In this document: positions 20,104 to 27,694 of the stretch, piece by piece | Layout: every line of letters starts with the position of its first letter | Numbering within the stretch: the first letter of the stretch is position 1 | DNA from: Solibacteraceae bacterium | Lineage (GTDB): Bacteria; Acidobacteriota; Terriglobia; Bryobacterales; Bryobacteraceae | DNA length: 52,936 nucleotides | Assembly (NCBI GenBank): GCA_021324015.1 | Contig: JAJPJX010000032.1 | Span: forward strand, 1-52,936 | Direction of reading: 5' to 3' | Program-made: the position numbers and the translations under genes | Notes under the pieces: model-generated | Databases searched by the model: none | Told to the model about the DNA's origin: nothing | Seen by the model: only the letters and a program-made list of their open reading frames with translations

Positions 20104-21480
20104 ATGAGATCACCCAGCCGATCCGCGCAGATTCTGCTCATCGTGTTCGGGATGCTCATCGGACTGATCGCAATTTCCGGCGTCGGGGCGCTGCACCGTG
20201 CGCGCGAAAGCTACCGGGCTGTCTCCGCTCTCAACGAGCGCTATCGCCACACCGACCAGGTGCTGACCTCCATCGCGTCGGGCATCTCGATGGTGGGCCT
20301 GCTGGCCCGCGACTACCTGTTGGACCCCTCCAATGCCAATGCCGCCCAATACCGTTCGCAATTGGTGGCCGAACGCGCCGCCATGGAGAAGGAGTTTCGC
20401 GAGCTCCGGACCGCTATCCGGGGCGAAGACAAGCCGCAACTGGAAGCGCTGCGCCTCGAGGTCGAAGGGTATTGGGACGCCTTGGACCCGCTCTTCGAGT
20501 GGACCTCGCAAGAAAAGGCGGCTCGCAGTTGGGGCTTCCTGCGGCGGGAGATCCTGCCGCGGCGGCGCGCCGCCCTGTCGATCACGCGCGAGATCTCCAG
20601 ACTAACGCAAGCGAATCTCGATCAGCAGCGCCAGGAGATCGACCGCAACCAGGCAGCCGTGGCCGGCTTCATCGAGCGCATGCTGGTGATCACCGTCCTG
20701 CTGGGGCTCGGCATCGCGGCCGTCACCGTGGTTCGCATGACGAAACTGGAGAGACATTCCGAACAACAGCGCCTGCGCACGGAAGAGGCGGAGAAGGAAC
20801 TGCGCCGTCTCTCGCGCCAACTGGTCCAGGCCCAGGAGGAAGAGCGCAAGTCGCTTTCCCGCGAATTGCACGACGAGGTCGGGCAAATGCTCACGGCCCT
20901 GCGCATGGAGTTGCGCAGCTTGCAGGACCTGCGCACGGCCCCGGAAGCCCACTTCAACGATCATCTGGAAGCCGCCAAGCGAATGGCCGAACAGTCCCTG
21001 CGCGCCTTGCGCGATCTGGCTATGGGACTGCGCCCCTCCATGCTGGACGACCTCGGGCTCGGTTCCGCCGTCCAGTGGCAGGCGCGCCAATTCTCGAAGC
21101 ATACGGGCATCCCGGTCAACGTGCAGATCACCGCCATACCGCCTCTGCTTCCGGAACCGCACCGCACCTGCATCTATCGCGTGGTCCAGGAGGCGCTGAC
21201 CAATTGCGCCCGGCATGCCAAAGCGAAAAGCATCGATGTCGCGATCGCGGGCCAGGCGGATGGCATATCGGTCTCCATCCGCGACGACGGCATTGGCTTC
21301 GACCCCTCCAACGTGCGCGGCCGTGGTCTCGGCCTGATCGGCATGCAGGAGCGCGTCATGGATCTGGGAGGCGACCTGACGCTGGTTTCCCAAGTCCGCA
21401 AGGGCACCGTGCTTTCCGCCAAGATCCCCGTTCCCCGAGAGATTCCTTTGCATGAGTATTCGAATACTGCTGGCCGATGA
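20104..21480 (+). CDS. NarX-type sensor histidine kinase
   Basis: The 458-residue product has a membrane helix at 9-28, a helical periplasmic region of about 160 residues that resembles CHASE3 or four-helix-bundle sensors, and a second helix at 192-211. A short coiled coil (215-250) leads to a HisKA_3 domain with the phospho-acceptor His256 in RELHDEVGQM. The HATPase region carries VVQEALTNCARHA, DDGIGFD and GLGLIGMQERV. The ATG at 20104 is preferred to the TTG at 20086. It overlaps the response regulator by 29 bases. It lies 79 bases after the PPTase gene, so it might be read through from that operon or have its own promoter. The signal is unknown. Confidence 0.9.
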   Translation: MRSPSRSAQILLIVFGMLIGLIAISGVGALHRARESYRAVSALNERYRHTDQVLTSIASGISMVGLLARDYLLDPSNANAAQYRSQLVAERAAMEKEFRELRTAIRGEDKPQLEALRLEVEGYWDALDPLFEWTSQEKAARSWGFLRREILPRRRAALSITREISRLTQANLDQQRQEIDRNQAAVAGFIERMLVITVLLGLGIAAVTVVRMTKLERHSEQQRLRTEEAEKELRRLSRQLVQAQEEERKSLSRELHDEVGQMLTALRMELRSLQDLRTAPEAHFNDHLEAAKRMAEQSLRALRDLAMGLRPSMLDDLGLGSAVQWQARQFSKHTGIPVNVQITAIPPLLPEPHRTCIYRVVQEALTNCARHAKAKSIDVAIAGQADGISVSIRDDGIGFDPSNVRGRGLGLIGMQERVMDLGGDLTLVSQVRKGTVLSAKIPVPREIPLHEYSNTAGR

Positions 21481-22099
21481 TCACGGCGTCGTGCGCAAGG
21501 GGCTGCGCTTTCTCCTGGAACAGCAACCCGACGTAGAGATCGTCGGCGAGGCGGGCGATGGCCGGGAAGCCGTCCGTGTGGCTGAAGAGACCGGTCCGGA
21601 CATCGTCATCATGGATATCGCCATGCCGCTGCTCAACGGAATCGAAGCCACGGCCCAGATGGTGAAGAAAAATCCCGCTATCGGGGTGATCATCCTGAGC
21701 ATGCATTCCGATGAGGACTATCTGCTTTCCGCGCTCAACGCCGGCGCCAAAGGGTACCTCTTGAAAGATTCGGCGGAAGTGGACCTGGTTCGCGCGATAC
21801 AGTCTGTCCATAGAGGCACCCCCTTTTTCAGCCCGGAAATCACCAAGACTATGCTGGAGGACTATATGCGTTTCCTGCAGCAGCGCAACCTCCAGGATTC
21901 CTATGATCTGCTTACCGACCGGGAAAAAGAAGTGCTGCAATTGCTCGCGGAGGGAAAGTCCAACAAAGAAGTGGCCGCCATCCTGGATGTGAGCGTCTAT
22001 ACGGTGGACAGCCATCGCACTCACCTGATGCAGAAGCTCAATCTGCACAACACCGCGGAAATCGTGCTGTACGCAGTCCGGAAGAAAATCATTTCCTGA
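21452..22099 (+). CDS. NarL/LuxR-type response regulator
   Basis: The 215-residue product has a receiver domain (residues 1-120) with the acidic pair ADD at 8-10, phospho-acceptor Asp55 in IMDIAMP, and the conserved Lys of GYLLKDS. The LuxR-type helix-turn-helix lies in the last 65 residues (LTDREKEVLQLLAEGKSNKE, then VSVYTVDSHRTHLMQKL). It should be phosphorylated by the kinase encoded just upstream, whose reading frame it overlaps. Targets are unknown; the megasynthase operon and the trehalose genes are the nearest candidates by position. Confidence 0.93.
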   Translation: MSIRILLADDHGVVRKGLRFLLEQQPDVEIVGEAGDGREAVRVAEETGPDIVIMDIAMPLLNGIEATAQMVKKNPAIGVIILSMHSDEDYLLSALNAGAKGYLLKDSAEVDLVRAIQSVHRGTPFFSPEITKTMLEDYMRFLQQRNLQDSYDLLTDREKEVLQLLAEGKSNKEVAAILDVSVYTVDSHRTHLMQKLNLHNTAEIVLYAVRKKIIS

Positions 22100-22114
22100 C
22101 CGGCGGCCGCCGGT
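22099..22114. repeat. 16-bp GC palindrome at the response regulator stop codon
   Basis: ACCGGCGGCCGCCGGT is a perfect palindrome that begins at the last base of the stop codon. It could form a strong transcript-end hairpin, but no T-tract follows, so an intrinsic terminator is not shown. Confidence 0.35.
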
Positions 22115-22267
22115 GTGAGAGAACGCACATCTCTCCCGCCGGATGTTTCGTCTCGTTTTCCGGTTGGTCTCACCTGTTTCCGGGATAGTGCTCCGGGCGG
22201 CCGGATCCCCACAATAGAAATATAGTGGCAAACGGAGAACGCGGAAGGTCGCCAACCGGAGGCAATT

Positions 22268-22663
22268 ATGGCAGCCAAGGCAGTTGCTGTTTCAATCACG
22301 CCGGATCTCACGGCGTTGTGGCAACGGTTCCAGAGGCTCGTGGAACACCGCGTCTGTGAAGGAAACATTCTTGCCGGTGAACGGCTGTGGGAAATCCTCA
22401 AATCGCCTGGGGTGGGGCTGGGGATTACGATTCGATCCACCAGGTATGCTTCGGGCTCCGTGGAATGCTCGCTCGACCCCGAGAGCGGTGTTCTCACGTG
22501 TAGGGCTGGCGTCGAGAACCGCCTCGAGCCGTTGGAACTCCGAGTGCTGGGAGCCTTCGGGGACTGCGCCCTTGGCCGAGCCATCGATCGGATACTAGAC
22601 GAACTGGTCGGGATCGAAGATCGCGGCGCCGTGGCTCCAGTCTCGCCGTGCAATGAGGAGTAA
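22268..22663 (+). CDS. Small unknown protein coupled to otsA
   Basis: I do not recognise this 131-residue product. It starts at an ATG with GGAGG eight bases before it (accggaggcaatt). It has no signal peptide or membrane helix; it alternates helix-like segments (residues 10-45) with a short strand-rich middle (RSTRYASGSVECSLDPESG). Its stop TAA overlaps the ATG of otsA (TAATG), so the two are translated as a coupled pair. It may modulate trehalose synthesis or simply be carried in the operon. No alternative family comes to mind. Confidence 0.65.
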   Translation: MAAKAVAVSITPDLTALWQRFQRLVEHRVCEGNILAGERLWEILKSPGVGLGITIRSTRYASGSVECSLDPESGVLTCRAGVENRLEPLELRVLGAFGDCALGRAIDRILDELVGIEDRGAVAPVSPCNEE

Positions 22664-24213
22664 TGAGTTTAGATCAAAATCGCACAATATGGACAAAACG
22701 GGCACTGCATGAGCTTCTGGCGGCCGAGCTCGGCAATGTGCGTGTCATCGCCGTCTCGAACCGCGAGCCGTACATTCATCGTCGAGGTCCCCATGGGGTG
22801 GAGTGCATCCAGCCTGCCAGCGGGCTCACCGTGGCGCTCGACCCTATCATGCGGGCGACGGGCGGCGTGTGGGTGGCGCACGGCAGCGGGGATGCCGATC
22901 GCGTTTCGGTCGATGCACGGGACCATGTCGCGGTTCCCCCGGAGGAGCCTGCCTATACGCTGCGCCGCGTCTGGCTGAGCAGGGAGACCGAAGAACGCTA
23001 CTATTACGGCCTCGCCAATGAGGGGCTGTGGCCCCTCTGCCACATCGCCTTTCACCGGCCCGTGTTTCGTCTGCGCGACTGGGAGAGTTACCGGGAGGCC
23101 AACCAGGCGTTCGCGGAGGCCGTCCTCGAGGAGGCCGGCGGCGGGCCCGCCTTCGTGTTCATCCAGGACTACCACTTCGGTCTTCTGCCGCGCATCCTGA
23201 AAGAGCGAAATCCGAATTTGAGCATCGCCCAGTTCTGGCACATTCCCTGGCCGAATCGCGAGACATTCCGCGTGTTTCCCTGGAAGGAGGAACTCCTGGA
23301 CGGCCTGCTGGGCAACGACCTCCTCGGCTTCCACCTGCGCTATCATTGCGCCAACTTCCTCGAAACCGTCGACCGCGGCCTGGAAGCCATGGTGGACACT
23401 GAGCACGCGGACGTCTGGCGCGGCGGCAAATTGACTCGGGTGCGCCCATTTCCCATCAGCATCGACTTCGAGCGTCACGTGCAGGAGGCTCGCGGAGTGG
23501 CCGTGGCGGTCCACACGGAAGAATGGCGCAGAGAACTCGGAGGCGTCCCCCGCTTTCTGGGCATCGGCATCGACCGCGCGGATTACACCAAAGGGATCCC
23601 GGATCGCCTCTGGGCGGTGGACCGGCTCCTGGAAATCTGTCCGGAATATCGCGGAAAGCTCGTGTTTTTGCAGGTTGCCGTGCCCAGCCGGACACGCATC
23701 GGCGAGTACCAGCGGCTAAACCAGGAACTGGAAAACATCACGCGCGAGATCAACTCCAGGTGGGCGTCGGGGACATGGCGGCCCGTGATTCTTTGCCATC
23801 GTCATCTGCCGCAAACCGAACTCATGGCCCTGCACCGTCTCTCCTCGTTCTGCATGGTCACCTCGCTCCACGACGGGATGAATCTCGTCGCCAAAGAGTA
23901 TGTCGCCAGCCGCACAGACGAGGATGGCGTGCTGGTGTTGAGCAATTTTACCGGTGCCGCGCGGGAACTGGGGTCGGCCTTGCTGGTCAATCCCTTTTCG
24001 GTGGACGAAATGGCGGATGCTCTGCGCCGCGCCCTGACCATGCCGCGCGAGGAGCGCCGGCGCCGCATGCGAGCTCTCCGGAGGGTCGTGCGCGAAAACA
24101 ACATCTATAGCTGGGCGGTGAACGTGATGCGCGCGATCCTGGAAGTCGAGCAGCCCTTCTGCGCCTCCTACGAACGCGAACGCGACACCCTCGCCATGGC
24201 CGCGGGGCTTTAA
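22663..24213 (+). CDS. otsA: Trehalose-6-phosphate synthase (GT20)
   Basis: The 516-residue product is a GT20 enzyme that joins UDP-glucose (or another NDP-glucose) and glucose-6-phosphate to trehalose-6-phosphate. Visible family blocks are VIAVSNREPY at the start, GGVWVAHGSGD (donor loop), VFIQDYHFGLLPR (the usual HDYH reads QDYH), FWHIPWPNRETFR, FLGIGIDRADYTKGIPDRL with the substrate-binding Arg/Lys pair, and SLHDGMNLVAKEYVA, which holds the donor-contact Asp/Glu residues near the end. It is followed two bases later by otsB, the normal partner. Trehalose protects against drying and osmotic stress. Confidence 0.93.
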   Translation: MSLDQNRTIWTKRALHELLAAELGNVRVIAVSNREPYIHRRGPHGVECIQPASGLTVALDPIMRATGGVWVAHGSGDADRVSVDARDHVAVPPEEPAYTLRRVWLSRETEERYYYGLANEGLWPLCHIAFHRPVFRLRDWESYREANQAFAEAVLEEAGGGPAFVFIQDYHFGLLPRILKERNPNLSIAQFWHIPWPNRETFRVFPWKEELLDGLLGNDLLGFHLRYHCANFLETVDRGLEAMVDTEHADVWRGGKLTRVRPFPISIDFERHVQEARGVAVAVHTEEWRRELGGVPRFLGIGIDRADYTKGIPDRLWAVDRLLEICPEYRGKLVFLQVAVPSRTRIGEYQRLNQELENITREINSRWASGTWRPVILCHRHLPQTELMALHRLSSFCMVTSLHDGMNLVAKEYVASRTDEDGVLVLSNFTGAARELGSALLVNPFSVDEMADALRRALTMPREERRRRMRALRRVVRENNIYSWAVNVMRAILEVEQPFCASYERERDTLAMAAGL

Positions 24214-24215
24214 CC

Positions 24216-25049
24216 TTGAGCGCACCTCTGCCGGCTGTTCTTGATCGGCTTCGCGGCGCGGATCATCTTGTTCTCGCGCTGGATTTCGATGGCACGCTGG
24301 CGCCGATTGTGGGCTGCCCGGAGTTGGCGGCCATCCCGGACCAGACCGTGGCGCTGCTTCGGAATCTGGCAGCTTCCGAAAACGTGTCCCTGGTGATACT
24401 CAGCGGGCGGTCGATTTCCGATCTGCAGTCCAGGGCCGGCGTGGATTGCATACTGGCCGGAAATCATGGGCTGGAGATCGAAGGCGGAGGGATTTCGTTT
24501 GTCCATGAGTGCGCCGGGACCATGCGGCACGCGGTGGACTGCGCCTGCTGGGATCTGGAAGCGGCGCTCGCGGGTGTGCGGGGCGTGCTCGTCGAGCGTA
24601 AGGGGCTGACGGCCACCGTTCACTACCGCCAGGTCCCCGTCGACCTGCAAGGCTGGCTGGAAGCGGCTGTTGGCCTGACGATGCGCCGGTACGATTCCCG
24701 GCTCAGCCTGCGCCCGGCGCGAAAAGCCTGGGAAGTGCTTCCGCGAATCGACTGGAACAAAGGATCCGCCCTGCTTTTCGTCCTCCGCTGTCTGGCCGGG
24801 GAGCGTCCGCTGGTGATCTGCGCCGGCGATGATGTCACCGACGAAGACATGTTTCGGGCCGTGCCGGAGGCCATCTCCATTCAGGTGGGAGGAAGATCTC
24901 CGACTGCCGCTCGTTATCACTTAAACGGCCCCGCACAGCTTGCCGCCTTTCTGGAAAACCTGCTCTCCGCCGTCCGCGCGGTTAGCCTGCCTGACGATTC
25001 GGGGGACCTAATCCCGGTTGGCCGCCGGGCAGGGCAGGGGATACACTAG
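24216..25049 (+). CDS. otsB: Trehalose-6-phosphate phosphatase
   Basis: The 277-residue product is a HAD-superfamily phosphatase. Motif I is LDFDGTLAP with catalytic Asp23 and Asp25, motif II is VILSGRS, the conserved lysine region is WNKGSALLFVLR, and motif IV is CAGDDVTDEDMF. It removes phosphate from trehalose-6-phosphate made by the OtsA encoded two bases upstream. The start is a TTG at 24216; no ATG or GTG nearby gives a normal N-terminus, and such close spacing suggests coupling to otsA. The last 20 residues are not conserved in the family. Confidence 0.92.
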   Translation: MSAPLPAVLDRLRGADHLVLALDFDGTLAPIVGCPELAAIPDQTVALLRNLAASENVSLVILSGRSISDLQSRAGVDCILAGNHGLEIEGGGISFVHECAGTMRHAVDCACWDLEAALAGVRGVLVERKGLTATVHYRQVPVDLQGWLEAAVGLTMRRYDSRLSLRPARKAWEVLPRIDWNKGSALLFVLRCLAGERPLVICAGDDVTDEDMFRAVPEAISIQVGGRSPTAARYHLNGPAQLAAFLENLLSAVRAVSLPDDSGDLIPVGRRAGQGIH

Positions 25050-25053
25050 TCGC

Positions 25054-25572
25054 GTGCGGACCGGTGTTCTTTTGTTCTGCCTGGCGGGGGCTCTCTCTGC
25101 CGAATCCGTGGCGGGGCTCAAGTGGGTTGCGCCAGCCGGTTGGGTGAACCAGGGCTCTCGCCCGATGCGCGCGGCGACGTATACCGTCGCCCTGGCCGCC
25201 GGCGATCACGAGGGGGCGGAGTGCGCGGTCTACTACTTCGGCCCCGGACAGGGCGGCAGTGTAACAGCCAACATCGAGCGCTGGAAAGGCCAGTTCACGC
25301 AGGGCGGCAAGCCTGCCCCGGCGCGAGTCCACCAGCGCCGCATCCACGGCCTGGCCGTAACCACCATCGACACATCGGGTGACTATTCGGGCATGGGCGG
25401 CCCCCTGGCGGCCAGCCCCACGGTGAAGGCCGGTTACCGTCTGCTCGGCGCGATTGTCGAAGGTCCGCAAGGAAACGTGTTCCTCAAGTTCACCGGTCCC
25501 CTCAAGACCATGGCCGCCAATCAGCGCCAGTTCGAGCAACTGCTGGATTCCTTCGAGAAGCAATCGCCGTAG
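25054..25572 (+). CDS. Small secreted protein of unknown function
   Basis: The 172-residue product starts at a GTG at 25054, four bases after the otsB stop, with AGGGCAGGGG further upstream. Residues 1-17 are a signal peptide (VRTGVLLFCLAGALSAES). The mature protein has the same general plan as the 1632-2084 product: a compact domain with a Trp/Pro start (KWVAPAGWV), a middle with ECAVYYFGPGQGG, and an end with KFTGPLKTMAANQRQFEQLL. This resembles small exported proteins often annotated only as hypothetical. No catalytic motif is seen, and its link to trehalose synthesis may be positional only. Confidence 0.7.
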   Translation: MRTGVLLFCLAGALSAESVAGLKWVAPAGWVNQGSRPMRAATYTVALAAGDHEGAECAVYYFGPGQGGSVTANIERWKGQFTQGGKPAPARVHQRRIHGLAVTTIDTSGDYSGMGGPLAASPTVKAGYRLLGAIVEGPQGNVFLKFTGPLKTMAANQRQFEQLLDSFEKQSP

Positions 25573-25582
25573 CCGTAGCTTC

Positions 25583-26536
25583 CTATTGGCTCCCCTGCAA
25601 TTCGGAGATCCAAAGATCCACCTGTTTTCGGAAACCGGCCGGAGCCATTTCCCGGTATGCCTTGAGTTCCGCCACAGCTTTCTGCGGCTCCCCGCGCCGC
25701 GCATACACCTGCGCCAGGTTGAGACGGGCCCGGGGGATCGCTTCGGCAGCCTCCTGTAGGTGCTGCGCCGCCTCCCGTGACCTCCTCTGGTCTGCCATCA
25801 GTAAAACCCCGAGCAGGTAGTGCGCCTGCCGGTAGCTCCCATCCAGGTGTAAGGCCTGGCGTGCCGCCGCTTCCGCTTCCGTGTTGCGGCCCAGCGACCA
25901 GTACGCGAAGCTCAGGTTTCCATATTCCATGGCCGCCGGAGGGCCTAGTTCGATGGCCTTCCGGATTTCCGCGAGCGCCTTGCGTGGCTGACCCAGACGC
26001 ATGTACTGCACTCCCAGGTTGCCGTGTGCCTCCCCATAGTCCGGCGCGATCTGGACGGCTCTCTCCAACTCGGCTGCGGCCTTGGTGTACTGGCCGGAGC
26101 GCGAAAGTTTCTCGGCATGCGCCATGCCGCGGAGCGCTTTCTTGGGCACCGGCTTCAGCAGCCGCGCTACCGAGACGGTCCCTGACCCGGGACTGCTGGC
26201 CCCACTGGTATTGAGCCGGATGGTGATCGGAATGTCCTCCGGCCGCACCACTACGAAATCCTGCCGCAGCACCCGGCCGGCCGCGTCCTGCACCCTCAGG
26301 GAGTACGTGCCGCAGGGCAGCTTGTGAATCTCGAACGTATCGTCCATGTTCACTTTGGCTTCGTCAGGCGGCCTCTGCCGCGGCAGATCGGAGAGCTCCA
26401 CCGTGGCCGCCCTGTCCGGCTGGCCTGGAAGCTCCTGCACGATCCCCCGCAACGAACAGGTTTCCCTGGTTTGCGCCCACAAGCAGGCGCACAGAAACAC
26501 TCCTGGCAGGATGCGAATCAGATCGCGTTTCTTCAC
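25583..26536 (-). CDS. Exported TPR protein with N-terminal beta-sandwich domain
   Basis: The 317-residue product starts at a GTG (KKRDLIRILPG follows) with AGGAG before it. It has a signal peptide (to about residue 21). Residues 25-110 read as a carboxypeptidase-regulatory or CNA-B-like beta-sandwich (DTFEIHKLPCGTYSLRVQDA). Residues 135-310 hold about five tetratricopeptide repeats, for example YGEAHGNLGVQYMRLGQPRK. Such TPR modules usually bind other proteins. No enzyme motif is present. It converges with the gene ending at 25572, ten bases away. Confidence 0.8.
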   Translation of the reverse strand: MKKRDLIRILPGVFLCACLWAQTRETCSLRGIVQELPGQPDRAATVELSDLPRQRPPDEAKVNMDDTFEIHKLPCGTYSLRVQDAAGRVLRQDFVVVRPEDIPITIRLNTSGASSPGSGTVSVARLLKPVPKKALRGMAHAEKLSRSGQYTKAAAELERAVQIAPDYGEAHGNLGVQYMRLGQPRKALAEIRKAIELGPPAAMEYGNLSFAYWSLGRNTEAEAAARQALHLDGSYRQAHYLLGVLLMADQRRSREAAQHLQEAAEAIPRARLNLAQVYARRGEPQKAVAELKAYREMAPAGFRKQVDLWISELQGSQ

Positions 26537-26695
26537 TTTGGCTCCTCTGAGAGATGAAATGGTTGCATCAGACGGCGGTTCGCCCGCCGCGAGGGTGATT
26601 GGATCAGTCTACTGGGGCTGTGCCGGCGGATCCCTCCTGGAACCGCCGAAACTCTCAGGCGAACCTGGCTTGGGGAGAGTGAACCTGGAGATGCG

Positions 26696-27139
26696 TTACC
26701 ACTTGCGGTACGGCAGGAACTTCCCGCTGTACGTGACTACCACGCGGTCGCCTTTGGGATCTTCCTTCTTCTGGATGTCCAGTTCGAAGTCGATGGCGCT
26801 CATGATGCCGTCGCCGAACATCTCGTGGATGATCGCCTTGATGGTCGTGCCGTAGACCTGCGTGATCTCATGAAACCGGTAGAGGAGCGGATCCACAGGC
26901 ACTGTCGCGTCCAGGGAGCCCTTCGTCGGGATCTCTTGCAGGGCTGCGGCGACCTCCGGCGACAGTCCCAACACCTCCGCTGTCTTGCCGGCCTCCTCCC
27001 GGGACATCGTGGCCTGGCCCAGCAGAGCTGCGGTGACCCAGACTTTGTGCCGTCCCACCGCGCGCGCGATGGCTTCGAAGGTCAGCCCTTTCTGCCGCTT
27101 GGCCTCGAGGATGGACTCCGTCGCTGCTTCTCTGGTCAT
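26696..27139 (-). CDS. cynS: Cyanase (cyanate hydratase)
   Basis: The 147-residue product matches cyanase over its length (the family has about 150-156 residues). The N-terminal helical DNA-binding-like domain (AVGRHKVWVTAALLGQATMS) is followed by the unique catalytic domain with RFHEITQVYGTTIKAIIHEMFGDGIMSAIDF, which contains the Arg, Glu and Ser that form the active site (split here: RFHE and GDGIMSAIDF). Cyanase turns cyanate and bicarbonate into ammonia and carbon dioxide and works as a decamer. It lies 30 bases downstream of the PII-like gene on the same strand. No cyanate transporter or carbonic anhydrase gene is adjacent. Confidence 0.95.
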   Translation of the reverse strand: MTREAATESILEAKRQKGLTFEAIARAVGRHKVWVTAALLGQATMSREEAGKTAEVLGLSPEVAAALQEIPTKGSLDATVPVDPLLYRFHEITQVYGTTIKAIIHEMFGDGIMSAIDFELDIQKKEDPKGDRVVVTYSGKFLPYRKW

Positions 27140-27169
27140 GTGCCGCAGTATAGCGCCACCCGTTTCCTT

Positions 27170-27484
27170 TTACTCGATTTTTGCGGCTCGGATCGTGTGG
27201 GCTGCCAGCACGTCGCTGACAAAAATGCGCCCGTCGCCAGGCTGGCCGCTGCGTGCGGCCTTGTGGATCGTCTCCACGGCCTTGTGCTCGTCCGAGTCTG
27301 GCACCACCAGCATCAGGCAGAGTTTCGAATGCTCCGCCACCGCGCGACGGGCAGCCTTCCTCCTCCGCCGTCCGGACGGCTCCAGCACGTTCCACCGGCG
27401 CAATTCCTGAAAACCCGCGTCCTCCAGCGCCTGCGCCACCTCGTCTTCTTTTTGTGGCCGGACTACCGCCCGGATCATTTTCAT
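27170..27484 (-). CDS. PII-like nitrogen regulator (NifI/GlnB-like) with basic T-loop
   Basis: The 104-residue product starts with MKMIRAVVRPQ, typical of the PII and NifI families, and has the PII C-terminal signature (ARSGQPGDGRIFVSDV). The T-loop region, which in GlnB carries the modified Tyr51, is replaced here by PSGRRRRKAARRAV and has no tyrosine. The start at 27484 is chosen over the longer frame because it gives the family N-terminus. It lies directly upstream of cynS, so it may sense nitrogen or energy status and act on cyanate use, or it may be a stand-alone protein of similar fold. The effector-binding ability cannot be judged by eye. Confidence 0.8.
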   Translation of the reverse strand: MKMIRAVVRPQKEDEVAQALEDAGFQELRRWNVLEPSGRRRRKAARRAVAEHSKLCLMLVVPDSDEHKAVETIHKAARSGQPGDGRIFVSDVLAAHTIRAAKIE

Positions 27485-27694
27485 CGTGTGTTTGTCCTGG
27501 TCCGTGGTTGCTGGAGAATCAGCAGCTTGCCGGGGCCGCGCCGGCCGACGGGGGCAGGAAATCAGAGGAGCAGCCCTTCGTCGGGCCGCACCTCTGAGCC
27601 TATCGGAAGGACTCCGCGAAGGCAAATTGAAAAATTCGATTCACCCCACAACCAATTCTTATCTGGTGGCACAAAAATCCGCGGCCGCGCCACC

